This document shows, in pieces, positions 15,649 through 24,195 of a stretch of 34,258 bases of DNA. The notes under the pieces were generated by a model. The model had not been told where the DNA came from. It saw only the letters and a program-made list of their open reading frames with translations, and did no database searches. The DNA comes from Rhizobium sp. (GTDB taxonomy: Bacteria; Pseudomonadota; Alphaproteobacteria; Rhizobiales; Rhizobiaceae), in NCBI GenBank assembly GCA_003527225.1, contig DPXQ01000138.1:1-34258 (forward strand), in the 5' to 3' direction. The position numbers and the translations under genes were made by a program. Position 1 is the stretch's first letter, and the number at the start of each line of letters is the position of its first letter.

Positions 15649-16449
15649 ATGGATTCTCTTCGCCGCCTGATCGAATCGCACCGCTTCGAAACCACGATAA
15701 CCTTCCTCATCCTTCTGAACGCCGTCACGCTCGGGCTCGAGACGTCACCTGTCCTACTCAGCCGTTACGGCTCGTTCCTCTACGCGCTCGACCACACGCT
15801 CCTTGGTATATTCGTGCTTGAGATCCTCGCGCGTCTTGCCGTTTATCGCAGCAGTTTCTACCGCGACCCCTGGCGACTCTTCGATCTGCTGGTCATCAGC
15901 ATATCCATCGTGCCGGCAACGGAAACGGTTTCGATCCTGAGGGCATTGCGCGTGCTGCGCCTGTTCCGGCTCATCTCGGTCGTCCCCTCGATGCGGCGGG
16001 TTGTCGGCGGGCTTTTTTCGGCCCTTCCCGGCATGGGGTCCATCTTCCTGCTGCTGAGCCTGGTCTTCTACGTCTCGTCGGTCGCGGCGACCAAGCTCTT
16101 CGCCACGGATTTTCCGGAGCTCTTCGGAAATATCGGCAAGTCGGCCTTCACGCTGTTCCAGGTCATGACGCTGGAGGGCTGGACGGGCGACGTCGTGCGT
16201 CCGGTCATGGAAATCCAGCCACTCGCCTGGGTGTTCTTCATTCCCTTCATCGTGGCGACATCCTTCACGGTCCTGAACCTCTTCATCGGGATCATCGTGT
16301 CTTCCATGCAGGCGGAACATGAAATTCCACGCGCGCAGGACCACGATGTCATCATGGGAAACCAGGAGCACTTATTGAGCGAATTGAAGGAATTGCGCCG
16401 GGAGATCGCGGCGCTGCGCCTGGCATCAAACCGAGCGGAAGTGCTTTGA
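15649..16449 (+). CDS. BacNaV-type voltage-gated sodium channel / ion transporter
   Basis: 266 aa, one 6-helix channel subunit that would form a tetramer in the inner membrane. S1-S3 lie at about 14-90. S4 is ILRALRVLRLFRLI with arginines every third residue (R98, R101, R104, R107). S5 is about 128-148. The pore has selectivity filter TLEGW (174-178) with E176, close to the TLESW filter of NaChBac, which suggests Na+ preference. S6 is about 192-218. A C-terminal coiled coil (about 240-260, SELKELRREIAALRL) matches the tetramerisation helix of the family. The RBS is weak. The last 24 bp overlap convergent dcd. Confidence 0.88.
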   Translation: MDSLRRLIESHRFETTITFLILLNAVTLGLETSPVLLSRYGSFLYALDHTLLGIFVLEILARLAVYRSSFYRDPWRLFDLLVISISIVPATETVSILRALRVLRLFRLISVVPSMRRVVGGLFSALPGMGSIFLLLSLVFYVSSVAATKLFATDFPELFGNIGKSAFTLFQVMTLEGWTGDVVRPVMEIQPLAWVFFIPFIVATSFTVLNLFIGIIVSSMQAEHEIPRAQDHDVIMGNQEHLLSELKELRREIAALRLASNRAEVL

Positions 16450-17523
16450 AAGCTTGAGCCCCTGAGCCTGGTAGTTGGAGCCCAGTCCACTGCCATAGAG
16501 GCCTTCCGGCCTCTCCTGCATATGCTCGTAGACGAGGCGGCCGATGACCTGCCCGTGCTCGAGAATGAAGGGCACCTCGTGGCTCCTGACCTCGAGCACC
16601 GCGCGGCTCCCGGCGCCGCCGGCGCCCGCATGGCCGAAGCCAGGATCGAAGAAACCGGCATAATGGACACGAAATTCTCCGACCAGCGGATCGTAGGGCG
16701 TCATTTCCGCGGCATAGAGCGGCGGCACATGAACAGCCTCGCGCGAGACGAGGATGTAGAACTCGTCGGGATCAAGGATCAGTTCCTCCCGACCGCGGCT
16801 GTAAAGCGGCTCCCAGAAATCGAGCACATCATGGGCCGCCTTGCGATCGACATCGATCACCGAGGTATGGTGCTTGCCGCGATAGCCAATCAGGCCTTCA
16901 GGTCCCGTTCCCTTGAGATCGATCGAAAGCGCTATGCCGCCACCGGAGACGTTGGGCGCTTCACTGGCGACAAGGGTTTGGGCTCTATGCAATTGCAGAA
17001 GCTCGGTGTCGTTCAGCACCGTATGCCCGCCCCTGAAGCGGATCTGCGACAGGCGCGAACCACGGCGCACGATGACGGGGAAGGTGCGCGGGCTGATTTC
17101 AAGATAGAGCGGGCCGCTGTAGCCCGCCGGGATCTTGTCGAATTCCTGGGCGTGATCGACCATGACGCGAGTGAAGATATCAAGCCGCCCGGTCGAGCTC
17201 TTGGGATTGGCCGATGCGGACATGTCCGAAGGAAGGTCGAGGCTTTCCATCAGCGGGACGATATAGACGCAGCCCGTTTCCAGCACGGCTCCCTGCTCCA
17301 GGTCGATTTCGTGCAGCGTCAGACGCTCAAGCTTGTCGGCTACCTTGTGATCGCGGCCCGGCATGAAACTCGCGCGAACGCGAAGCGCCTTGGACCCCAA
17401 TCTCAGATCGAGGCTCGCCGGCTGGATCTGGTCATGGTCGAGCATGGATTCGCTTTTCAGCCGCCCATTGCCGAACAGCGCGCCGATCGCGCGATCCGCC
17501 AGGATACCCGTAGTCCGCTTCAT
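16426..17523 (-). CDS. dcd: 2'-deoxycytidine 5'-triphosphate deaminase (bidomain)
   Basis: 365 aa, roughly twice the E. coli enzyme (193 aa), in line with the long alphaproteobacterial form built from two dUTPase-like folds. It converts dCTP to dUTP for dTTP synthesis. The first half has IQPASLDLRLG (about 32-42), SSTGRLDIFTRVMVDH, and GPLYLEISPRTFPVIVRRG with the likely catalytic glutamate. The second half repeats the pattern with EFRVHYAGFFDPGFG and AVLEVRSHEVPFILEHGQ. ATG 17523 is chosen by family length and lack of homology upstream. The 3' end overlaps the channel gene by 24 bp. It is divergent from metZ and its riboswitch. Confidence 0.92.
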   Translation of the reverse strand: MKRTTGILADRAIGALFGNGRLKSESMLDHDQIQPASLDLRLGSKALRVRASFMPGRDHKVADKLERLTLHEIDLEQGAVLETGCVYIVPLMESLDLPSDMSASANPKSSTGRLDIFTRVMVDHAQEFDKIPAGYSGPLYLEISPRTFPVIVRRGSRLSQIRFRGGHTVLNDTELLQLHRAQTLVASEAPNVSGGGIALSIDLKGTGPEGLIGYRGKHHTSVIDVDRKAAHDVLDFWEPLYSRGREELILDPDEFYILVSREAVHVPPLYAAEMTPYDPLVGEFRVHYAGFFDPGFGHAGAGGAGSRAVLEVRSHEVPFILEHGQVIGRLVYEHMQERPEGLYGSGLGSNYQAQGLKLSKHFRSV

Positions 17524-17603
17524 GTCTTCCCATCCCGTTTGGTTCGACAAAACCAAAGTCCAGGAATTGACGCAAGTCCGCGATCGGCGTAATGGAGCCT
17601 TAT

Positions 17604-17664
17604 CCCGTGGTGATTTGGCCGGTCGGCTTGCAGCCACGTTAAACAAGTGGCTAAAATGACCGGG
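17604..17664 (+). promoter_or_regulatory. SAM-II riboswitch (metZ leader)
   Basis: The segment contains the SAM-II hallmarks in order: P1 arm CGTGG (17606-17610), TGATTTGG, GGCTTGCAG, P1 arm CCACG (17634-17638), GTTAAACAAG, then GTGGCTAAAA and GACCGG (17658-17663). The loop sequence CCGGTC (17619-17624) can pair with GACCGG to make a pseudoknot. SAM-II senses S-adenosylmethionine before methionine-synthesis genes of alphaproteobacteria, and metZ starts 59 nt downstream. Confidence 0.9.
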
Positions 17665-17670
17665 TGCTAG

Positions 17671-17707
17671 AAACCGGTCCGATTTCGCGACCGGTTTTTT
17701 TGTTTTT
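17671..17707 (+). terminator. Intrinsic terminator downstream of the SAM-II aptamer
   Basis: AAACCGGTC (17671-17679) and GACCGGTTT (17689-17697) form a 9-bp stem with a 9-nt loop, followed by a T run (to 17701) and five more T (17703-17707). It sits between the aptamer and metZ, so it can end transcription before the gene. The arms repeat the CCGGTC/GACCGG sequence of the aptamer, giving competing structures. Confidence 0.85.
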
Positions 17708-17722
17708 GAAAGGCGTAATGGC

Positions 17723-18907
17723 ATGAGCAAAAACTGGCGTCCGGCAACGCAACTGGTCCATGGCGGGACCCTTCGCTCACAATATGGCGAAACATCCGAA
17801 GCAATCTTCCTGACGCAGGGATTCGTCTACCAGACGGCGGAAGCCGCGGAAGCCCGCTTCAAAGGCGAGGACGACGGCTTCATCTACGCCCGCTACGGCA
17901 GCCCGACGAACGACATGTTCGAAAAGCGCATGTGCCTTCTCGAAGGCGCGGAAGAAGCACGCGCAACCGCCTCCGGCATGGCGGCCGTGTCCGCCGCCAT
18001 CCTCTGCCAGTTGAAAGCCGGCGACCATATCGTGGCCGCCCGTGCGCTCTTCGGCTCCTGCCGCTGGGTAGTGGAAACGCTGGCGCCGAAATACGGCATC
18101 GAATGCACACTGGTCGACGGTCGTTTCCTCGAAAACTGGGAAAAGGCGATCCGGCCAAACACCAAGGTCATGTTCCTCGAAAGCCCGACGAACCCCACGC
18201 TCGAAGTGGTGGATATAGCCGGCGTTGCCAAGCTTGCAAACCAGATCGGCGCCAAGCTGGTGGTCGACAACGTATTCGCCACGCCGCTGTTCCAGAAGCC
18301 GCTCGAACTCGGCGCTCATGTCGTCGTCTATTCGGCGACCAAGCATATCGACGGACAAGGCCGCTGCCTCGGCGGCGTCGTGCTTTCGGACAAGGAATGG
18401 ATCGAAGAGAAATTCCAGGATTATTTCCGTCACACGGGACCTGCGATGTCGCCCTTCAACGCCTGGACACTGTTGAAAGCCGTCGAGACCCTGCCGATCC
18501 GTGTTCGCCAGCAGACCCAGAGCGCATCGCGCATCGCCGATTTCCTGGCCGACCAGAAACAGTTGGCGAAGGTGATCTATCCGGGGCGCGCGGACCATCC
18601 CCAGGCCGACATCGTCGCCCGGCAGATGACCGGCGGCTCGACACTGGTCGCCCTGGAACTCAAGGGCGGAAAGGCTGCCGCCTTCGCGCTCCAGAACGCA
18701 TTGGACATCGTCAAGATCTCGAACAATCTCGGCGACACCAAGAGCCTGATCACGCATCCGGCGACCACAACTCACAAGAACCTCACCGACGAGGCGCGTG
18801 CCGAACTCGGCATTTCCGGCGGAACTCTCAGACTGTCCTGCGGGATCGAGGACACTGACGACCTACTCGAGGATTTCGCAAGAGCGCTGAAATCGGTCAC
18901 CGCCTGA
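17723..18907 (+). CDS. metZ: O-succinylhomoserine sulfhydrylase
   Basis: 394 aa, a PLP enzyme of the Cys/Met metabolism family. It makes homocysteine from O-succinyl- (or acyl-)homoserine and sulfide. Visible sites are YARYGSPTN (55-63, phosphate and substrate site), ASGMAAVSA (83-91), D182 in VVDNVFATPLF (cofactor pyridine N), and the PLP lysine K207 in YSATKHIDGQG. SHP-type C-terminal elements include NLGDTKSLITHPATTTH. Length is normal for the family. The 5' leader carries a SAM-II riboswitch and terminator, so repression by SAM is expected. AAAGG at 17709-17713 serves as RBS; a two-codon frame ATG-GCA-TGA overlaps the start. Confidence 0.94.
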   Translation: MSKNWRPATQLVHGGTLRSQYGETSEAIFLTQGFVYQTAEAAEARFKGEDDGFIYARYGSPTNDMFEKRMCLLEGAEEARATASGMAAVSAAILCQLKAGDHIVAARALFGSCRWVVETLAPKYGIECTLVDGRFLENWEKAIRPNTKVMFLESPTNPTLEVVDIAGVAKLANQIGAKLVVDNVFATPLFQKPLELGAHVVVYSATKHIDGQGRCLGGVVLSDKEWIEEKFQDYFRHTGPAMSPFNAWTLLKAVETLPIRVRQQTQSASRIADFLADQKQLAKVIYPGRADHPQADIVARQMTGGSTLVALELKGGKAAAFALQNALDIVKISNNLGDTKSLITHPATTTHKNLTDEARAELGISGGTLRLSCGIEDTDDLLEDFARALKSVTA

Positions 18908-18923
18908 GCAGAACCCGAAAGCG

Positions 18924-18957
18924 GGCCTTCCCGGGCCAAAAAAAGTCCGGGAAGGCC
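18924..18957. other. Long stem-loop after metZ
   Basis: GGCCTTCCCGG (18924-18934) pairs exactly with CCGGGAAGGCC (18947-18957) around a 12-nt A-rich loop. It begins 16 nt after the metZ stop, as a terminator would, but no T run follows on either strand. It may be a Rho-dependent end or a 3' stabilising structure. Confidence 0.5.
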
Positions 18958-19050
18958 TCCTTGCGTGTTTGTGTGCGCTTCCTTAACCGATTGCATTAGC
19001 CTTAACCCACGAAATGCCGAAGCTTTCGGGTGCCAAGGAAACGGCATTCC

Positions 19051-19079
19051 TTGACCATGGCCGCATGCTGTAACATATG
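19051..19079 (+). promoter_or_regulatory. Candidate promoter of apaG
   Basis: TTGACC (19051-19056), 17-bp spacer, CATATG (19074-19079), ending 29 nt before the apaG start. The -35 is good and the -10 is weak. Nearby CCTTAACC occurs twice (18981-18988, 19000-19007), without a known role. Confidence 0.35.
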
Positions 19080-19108
19080 GTTAGCAAAGCTTTAAAAAGG
19101 TCAAGCGC

Positions 19109-19501
19109 ATGTATCGAGCCCTCACGCGGAATATCGAAGTGAGTGTCGAACCTTACTATCTGGAGGAGCAATCCGATCCGGAAGACAGCCGCTATGTATG
19201 GGGCTACCATGTCGTGATCGCCAACCATTCCAGGGTTCCGGTGCGGCTGATGAACCGCTATTGGCACATCACAGACCAGAACGGCCAGGTCGACGAGGTC
19301 AGCGGCCCCGGCGTGATCGGCGAGCAGCCGCGGCTGAAACCGGGCGATACTTACGAATACTCGTCCGGCTGCCCGCTCGACACGCCGTCGGGCATGATGT
19401 TCGGCCATTACCAGATGAAAACCGACGATGGCGAGGTCTTCGACGTCGCCATACCGGCCTTTTCCCTCGATGCGCCGGGACTGCTGCGCGTGCTCAACTG
19501 A
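19109..19501 (+). CDS. apaG: ApaG family protein
   Basis: 130 aa, a single fibronectin-III-like beta-sandwich. Conserved blocks are [58 protein letters not shown] (about 64-82) and [20 protein letters not shown]. ApaG mutants in enterobacteria affect Co2+ resistance and Mg2+ efflux; the biochemical role is unsettled. It appears to be a single-gene unit converging on the acylase gene. An AAGG-type RBS precedes the ATG. Confidence 0.95.
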   Translation: MYRALTRNIEVSVEPYYLEEQSDPEDSRYVWGYHVVIANHSRVPVRLMNRYWHITDQNGQVDEVSGPGVIGEQPRLKPGDTYEYSSGCPLDTPSGMMFGHYQMKTDDGEVFDVAIPAFSLDAPGLLRVLN

Positions 19502-19593
19502 AGGCTTTCAAGTCTCCGGCGCGGCCTTCGCCGAAGCTTGATCCTGACTGAAAATCCCTCCGGCAGAGCGATTTCATATGGACTTGAAGGGCT

Positions 19594-20691
19594 TTAATCT
19601 TCCGGCGGTTCTGCCGGCAAGAACGGGAAAGGATCAGCATCGGCAAACGCCTTGCTGACTTCGCCGGAAAAGACCTCGCCATGCTGGATCGTCAGCTTCC
19701 TGACCTTGGCGCCGGGCCCCAGGTCCAGCTCCTTAAGAGAGACCCAGAAGGTATTCGGGCGGGTTGCCGAGTCGAAATAGTAGACAAGGTTCTTCTGGTC
19801 GGAGACCGTTCGCCAGATTGTCGAAGAGATGTTCGGTTTCTCAGGCGTGCCGATGCCGAGCGGAACACTGACGGCACGCTGCACGCTGAGGACCGCGGCA
19901 ACCGCCTGATAGTCGTAGGAATGCTCCGGCACACCGGCAATGTAGTGCGGGTCGACCTTCTTCGGGAGTGCGTCGAGCAGGAACGACGCCCGCGCGAAGC
20001 GATCGGCCGCCCTGTTGGTGCCGGGAAGGAAGACAAGGCCACCGATATCCTTCCAATACTGGTTGAGCGCCAGTTGCTCGTCATAGGTCGGCGAATTCGT
20101 CATCACCGTGTACTGGCGCCCGTGATGGACGACAAGATGGCCGCCGATATATTCGAAGATCGCTGAATCGCCCGAGGCATCAGAGAGCGAAAGGTGCAGG
20201 GTGGCGGGTATCCCCTTCAGTTCCGGGGCAAGCAGGCTGAACGGCTCGGCGCGCAAGCCCTCAACCGCTTCCGCGACTGTCGCATAGCTGTCGAGCACAT
20301 ATTGCGTCCAGGCGGAAATCGAAAGAAGCGGCTTGTCCCTGGCCGGCTGGCCGTAGTCGGATTCGGCTAGGTAGAGCAGGTTGGCGACCAATCCCTTCTC
20401 GTTCATCCCGTCCGTCGTCCCAGATTCGTAGGCGGAGACGATGACGCTGCCGTAATTCGATGTCCATGTCAGCGAACGTGGTCCCGCCGCCCCGTCCCGT
20501 TTCATGCCGGCAGGAAAGACCCAGAGATTGGAGGCCATGTCCTCCAGCCAATCCATATTACGGCCAGTGACGACCATATTGCCGTCCCCGACATAGAGCG
20601 ATCGGGTGCAGGCCATGGCCGGCGTTATTGTCGACGTTGTTAGAAGGGCCACTGCAAGCAGCGCCGTCACGCGCTTTCGAAACGTTCTCAT
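19594..20691 (-). CDS. Secreted Ntn hydrolase, choloylglycine hydrolase / penicillin V acylase family
   Basis: 365 aa. A signal peptide (1-27, ending TPAMA) would be cut to expose C28 as the N-terminal nucleophile (CTRSLYVGDG). The family motif VVTGRNMDW follows, and further sites include SNYGSVIVSAYE, GMNEKGLVANLLYL and TNSPTYDEQ. Gram-negative members of this family act on penicillin V, and some, such as the Agrobacterium enzyme, also hydrolyse acyl-homoserine lactones. Bile salts are an unlikely substrate here. ATG 20691 follows GGGAG by about 8 nt. It lies 122 bp downstream of hslO on the same strand and probably has its own promoter. Confidence 0.9.
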   Translation of the reverse strand: MRTFRKRVTALLAVALLTTSTITPAMACTRSLYVGDGNMVVTGRNMDWLEDMASNLWVFPAGMKRDGAAGPRSLTWTSNYGSVIVSAYESGTTDGMNEKGLVANLLYLAESDYGQPARDKPLLSISAWTQYVLDSYATVAEAVEGLRAEPFSLLAPELKGIPATLHLSLSDASGDSAIFEYIGGHLVVHHGRQYTVMTNSPTYDEQLALNQYWKDIGGLVFLPGTNRAADRFARASFLLDALPKKVDPHYIAGVPEHSYDYQAVAAVLSVQRAVSVPLGIGTPEKPNISSTIWRTVSDQKNLVYYFDSATRPNTFWVSLKELDLGPGAKVRKLTIQHGEVFSGEVSKAFADADPFPFLPAEPPED

Positions 20692-20813
20692 GATCCCGTC
20701 TCTCCCGATTGACGCCCAAGCGCGGGCACCAGAAAGCGCCCCGACGAGCAATAATCTAGCACGCAATCAGGAAAATCGCGGGATAATTCGGACGAGAAAG
20801 CCGGGAGCCGGTT

Positions 20814-21803
20814 TCAGCCTTCCCGAACCTCGCTTGCCTCGTAGCGATAGGTTGTGGAGCAGAATTCGCAGGTCACGGCGATCGTGCCGTCTTCCTGGCT
20901 CGCGTCGATCTCTTCGTCGGAGAACCCCTTGAGCACGCCCTTGATCTTGTCACGCGAGCAGCTGCAACGGTCAAACACCGGCTGTGGGTGGTAGACGCGC
21001 ACACCGCGCTCGTGGAACAGGCGGAACAACAGGCGCTCTACGCCGACCTGCGGATCAGTCAGTTCGTCGGCGTCGATCGTCTCCACCAGCATCCGGGCCT
21101 CGGACCAGGCATCATCCTCGGTGAACTCGTATTCTCCGTCATCGCCATCGCCGCCATGCAGATCCGGCTGGCGCATGCGATCTGGCGCTTCGGGAAGAAA
21201 TTGGGCGATCAGGCCGCCTGCCCGCCAGTTATGACGCGGCTTGCCTTCCGCATCGCGATCGAAAAGCTCGGCGACGCCCAGGCGCACGCGGGTCGGGATC
21301 TGCTCCGACTGGCGGAAATAGACGCCGGCAATCTCTTCTAGCGAAGCACCGTCGAGCGGCACGATCCCCTGGTATGGTTGCATATGGTTGCCCTGGTCGA
21401 TCGTGAAGGCGAGGATACCCTTCCCCAGCAAGGCCTCGGGAGAGGTATTGCCTTCGTCGATCGCTTTTGCCAGCGCTTCCTCGTCGAAACGCGCATAGGC
21501 GCGCAGATTCTCCGGCGTCGAAAAATCGGCGACCAGAAGATCCACCGGGCCGTCGCTCTTGGTCTGGACGATGAACTTGCCCTCGAACTTCAACGACGTG
21601 CCGATCAGCACGGTGAGAACCATTGCCTCGGCAAGCAGGCGTGCGACCGGCTGCGGGTAATCATGACGCCCGAGGATGGTATTCACCAGGGGGCCGAGCT
21701 GCACGGCGCGGCCCCGCACATCAAGGCCTTCGACCTGGAACGGTACAACCCGGTCGTCTCCGGCGAAATCCAATTCGCCAAGCCCCGTTACCCTGTCTGT
21801 CAT
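20814..21803 (-). CDS. hslO: Hsp33 redox-regulated chaperone
   Basis: 329 aa. Hsp33 is activated by oxidation and holds unfolding proteins in the cytoplasm. The N-terminal core has VPFQVEGLDVRGRAVQLG (about 20-37), LLAEAMVLTVLIGTSLKFEGKF and VLGKGILAFTID-like sequence. The C-terminal zinc redox switch is CSCSRDKI followed by CEFC, the CXC-X(n)-CXXC pattern. ATG 21803 fits the family. It is slightly longer than the E. coli protein (292 aa) because of an acidic insert (DLHGGDGDDGEYEFTEDD). It is third in line after argD and argF, with a 145-bp gap that contains a possible TTGACC promoter. Confidence 0.94.
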   Translation of the reverse strand: MTDRVTGLGELDFAGDDRVVPFQVEGLDVRGRAVQLGPLVNTILGRHDYPQPVARLLAEAMVLTVLIGTSLKFEGKFIVQTKSDGPVDLLVADFSTPENLRAYARFDEEALAKAIDEGNTSPEALLGKGILAFTIDQGNHMQPYQGIVPLDGASLEEIAGVYFRQSEQIPTRVRLGVAELFDRDAEGKPRHNWRAGGLIAQFLPEAPDRMRQPDLHGGDGDDGEYEFTEDDAWSEARMLVETIDADELTDPQVGVERLLFRLFHERGVRVYHPQPVFDRCSCSRDKIKGVLKGFSDEEIDASQEDGTIAVTCEFCSTTYRYEASEVREG

Positions 21804-21948
21804 TATTGCACTCCCTTGCGCCGAAGCGCTCGAACTGTCGTGGCGCATGCCCTCGAATTTACCGCACACATGGTATCGAGCAGCCAGAAGGTCAAGAATG
21901 CCGGCCGCAAGCGCCCGGCACTCCGAAAAGCGCCTTTGTGCCGGCGCG

Positions 21949-22866
21949 CTATATCGCGCCCAGGCACCAGGCAAGTATGGACTTCTGCGCATGCAGGCGG
22001 TTTTCCGCCTCGTCGAAGACGACAGACTGCGGTCCGTCGATCACCTCGTCGGTCACCTCCTCGCCACGGTGGGCCGGAAGACAATGCATGAACAGCGCAT
22101 CGTCATTGGCTTGCGCCATCAACGCGGCGTTGACCTGGAACGGCTGGAAGACGTTATGGCCGCGCGCCTTGTGCTCCTGGTTCATCGAAATCCAGGTATC
22201 GGTGATCACCGCATCGGCCCCCGCGACGGCGCGCTCGGCTTCGTGGCACAGCATGATGTCGCCACCATTGTTGCGCGCCCAGTTCAGGATCTTGTCGTCC
22301 GGCTCGGAGCCCAGCGGAACGGCCATGTTCATCCGATAGCCGAAGCGAGCAGCTCCCTCGACCAGCGAATGCAGAACATTGTTGCCGTCGCCGGTCCAGG
22401 CAAGGGTCTTGCCCTTCACCGGTCCGCGATGTTCCTCGAAGGTCATGACATCGGCCATGATCTGGCAGGGATGCGTGCTGTCGGTGAGTGCGTTGATGAC
22501 CGGCACGGTGGCGTGCTCGGCCATTTCCAGGAGCCGCGCGTGATCGGTCGTGCGGATCATGATCGCATCCACATAGCGCGACAGCACCTTGGCCGTGTCC
22601 CCAATCGTCTCCGCGCGGCCGAGCTGCATTTCGGTGCCGGACAGAAACAAGGTCTCGCCGCCGAGTTGGCGCATGCCGACGTCGAAGGACACACGGGTAC
22701 GGGTCGAGGGCTTCTCGAAGATCATCGCCAGCATCTTGCCGGCGAGAGGCTTGTCGGCGGAACCGGCCTTGGTAGCCTGCTTGCGTGTCTTTGCATCCTC
22801 GAGGATCGCACGCAAATCGGAAGCGGACATAGCCGAGAGATCGAGAAAATGTTTGGGAGATGCCAT
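21949..22866 (-). CDS. argF: Ornithine carbamoyltransferase (anabolic)
   Basis: 305 aa from ATG 22866; a GTG codon directly upstream (22869) is less likely. It makes citrulline from ornithine and carbamoyl phosphate. The carbamoyl phosphate loop is STRTRVSF (54-61), with [19 protein letters not shown], then [17 protein letters not shown] (about 130-145), ornithine-site DTWISM and [11 protein letters not shown] near residue 270. Length matches the family. It follows argD by 14 bp, so the two are co-transcribed and act in the same pathway. Confidence 0.95.
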   Translation of the reverse strand: MASPKHFLDLSAMSASDLRAILEDAKTRKQATKAGSADKPLAGKMLAMIFEKPSTRTRVSFDVGMRQLGGETLFLSGTEMQLGRAETIGDTAKVLSRYVDAIMIRTTDHARLLEMAEHATVPVINALTDSTHPCQIMADVMTFEEHRGPVKGKTLAWTGDGNNVLHSLVEGAARFGYRMNMAVPLGSEPDDKILNWARNNGGDIMLCHEAERAVAGADAVITDTWISMNQEHKARGHNVFQPFQVNAALMAQANDDALFMHCLPAHRGEEVTDEVIDGPQSVVFDEAENRLHAQKSILAWCLGAI

Positions 22867-22880
22867 CACTTACAACCTGA

Positions 22881-24086
22881 TTAGGCCTGAGCCACGTGTT
22901 TGACGGAGTTCTTCTGAAGGCGTTCGGCCGCCAGATCGAGGCGCTTCAGACCCTCGCGGGCTTCTTCCGCGGTCGTGGTGAGCGGCGGAAGCAGCCGGAT
23001 CACGTTGTCACCGGCCGGAACGCCGAGAATATGCTCGGCGCGCATGGCCTGAAGCAGCTCACCGGAGGGGATCTTCGCCTTGATGCCGAGCATCAAACCC
23101 TCGCCGCGAATTTCGTCGATGATGTCCGGATAGCGGTCCTTCAAGGCGGCAAGGCCCTGGCGGAACACCAGCGCGACATCGCGCACATGCTCGAGGAAAC
23201 CTTCGGCGAGAACGACGTCGAGCACGGCGTTTCCAACCGCCATGGCCAGCGGATTGCCGCCATAGGTCGACCCGTGGGTGCCCGCCTTCATGCCGGATGC
23301 AGCCTCAGCCGTCGCAAGGCATGCGCCGAGCGGAAAACCGCCACCGATGCCCTTGGCGACCGCCATGATATCCGGCGTGATGCCAGCCCATTCATGCGCG
23401 AAGAACTTTCCGGTGCGGCCAACGCCGCTCTGGACCTCGTCGAGGACGAGGAGAAGGCCATTCTCGTCGCAGATCTGGCGCAGCGCGCGCAGGAATTCCT
23501 TCGACGCTGTCCTGATGCCGCCCTCACCCTGAACAGGCTCGATGAGGATCGCGGCGGTCGCATCGTTTATGGCGGCCTTCACGGCCTCGATGTCGCCAAA
23601 GGCAACCTGGTCAAAGCCAGGGGCCTTGGGACCGAAACCTTCGAGATACTTTTCCTGGCCACCGGCGGCAATCGTCGCGATCGTGCGACCGTGGAAAGCG
23701 CCCTCGAAAGTGATGATATGGAATTTCTCCGGGTGCCCCTTGGCAAACTGGTAACGGCGCGCGGTCTTGATGGCGCATTCCAGCGCCTCGGCGCCCGAAT
23801 TGGTGAAGAACACCTTGTCGGCGAATGTCGCCTCGGTCAGCCTCTTGCCAAGCTTCTCCTGGCCGGGGACTTCGTACAGGTTGGAGAGGTGCCAGACCTT
23901 TTCCGCCTGCGACTTGATCGCCTCCACCAGATGGGGATGGGCATGGCCAAGGGAATTCACCGCGACGCCGGCAGCGAAATCAAGATATCGCTCGCCATCC
24001 TCCGTGATAAGCCAGACCCCCTCGCCGCGCTCGAAACGCAGGGGCGCGCGCATGTAGGTTTCATAGAGGGGCGTGGCTTCAGCCAT
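22881..24086 (-). CDS. argD: Acetylornithine aminotransferase
   Basis: 401 aa, class III PLP aminotransferase. It converts N-acetylglutamate semialdehyde to N-acetylornithine, two steps before ArgF. Sites: [16 protein letters not shown] (36-51), [13 protein letters not shown] (95-107), [19 protein letters not shown] (181-190), [14 protein letters not shown] (213-226), PLP lysine K245 ([12 protein letters not shown]) and [12 protein letters not shown] 24086 fits the family start YMRAPL; AAGGAG lies 10 nt upstream. The 5' leader holds a GC hairpin with a U run and an 11-bp AT-rich inverted repeat. It heads argD-argF(-hslO). Confidence 0.95.
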   Translation of the reverse strand: MAEATPLYETYMRAPLRFERGEGVWLITEDGERYLDFAAGVAVNSLGHAHPHLVEAIKSQAEKVWHLSNLYEVPGQEKLGKRLTEATFADKVFFTNSGAEALECAIKTARRYQFAKGHPEKFHIITFEGAFHGRTIATIAAGGQEKYLEGFGPKAPGFDQVAFGDIEAVKAAINDATAAILIEPVQGEGGIRTASKEFLRALRQICDENGLLLVLDEVQSGVGRTGKFFAHEWAGITPDIMAVAKGIGGGFPLGACLATAEAASGMKAGTHGSTYGGNPLAMAVGNAVLDVVLAEGFLEHVRDVALVFRQGLAALKDRYPDIIDEIRGEGLMLGIKAKIPSGELLQAMRAEHILGVPAGDNVIRLLPPLTTTAEEAREGLKRLDLAAERLQKNSVKHVAQA

Positions 24087-24128
24087 GGTGGAACAACTCC
24101 TTCGGCAACCGAGAAAGCGCAAATATGG

Positions 24129-24173
24129 ATTTTTGATTTCGCCGGCCGAGACAGTCCTGAAAAAATCAAAAAT
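24129..24173 (-). repeat. 11-bp AT-rich inverted repeat in the argD leader
   Basis: ATTTTTGATTT (24129-24139) and AAATCAAAAAT (24163-24173) are exact reverse complements with a 23-bp spacer. In argD RNA the first-transcribed arm is the U run of the upstream hairpin, so pairing with the second arm would compete with terminator function. Confidence 0.55.
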
Positions 24174-24189
24174 GCCGCCTTTCGGCGGC
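24160..24189 (-). terminator. Terminator-like hairpin in the argD leader
   Basis: Read on the minus strand, GCCGCC-GAAA-GGCGGC (24189-24174) is followed by ATTTTTGATTTTTT. This has the form of an intrinsic terminator, yet it lies between the likely argD promoter and argD, starting near the predicted transcript 5' end. It could be an attenuator, a 5' protective stem, or the end of a minus-strand small RNA. Confidence 0.55.
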
Positions 24190-24195
24190 GGTCGC

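Noticed and set aside
19081..19095. TTAG-N7-TTAA before apaG as a CtrA site
   Set aside because: One base off the consensus, directly before the gene, and ApaG has no known cell-cycle role; such matches are common in AT-rich leaders.
19507..19588. TTCAAGTC/GACTTGAA inverted repeat between apaG and the acylase
   Set aside because: Only 8 bp with a 66-bp spacer; no support for function.
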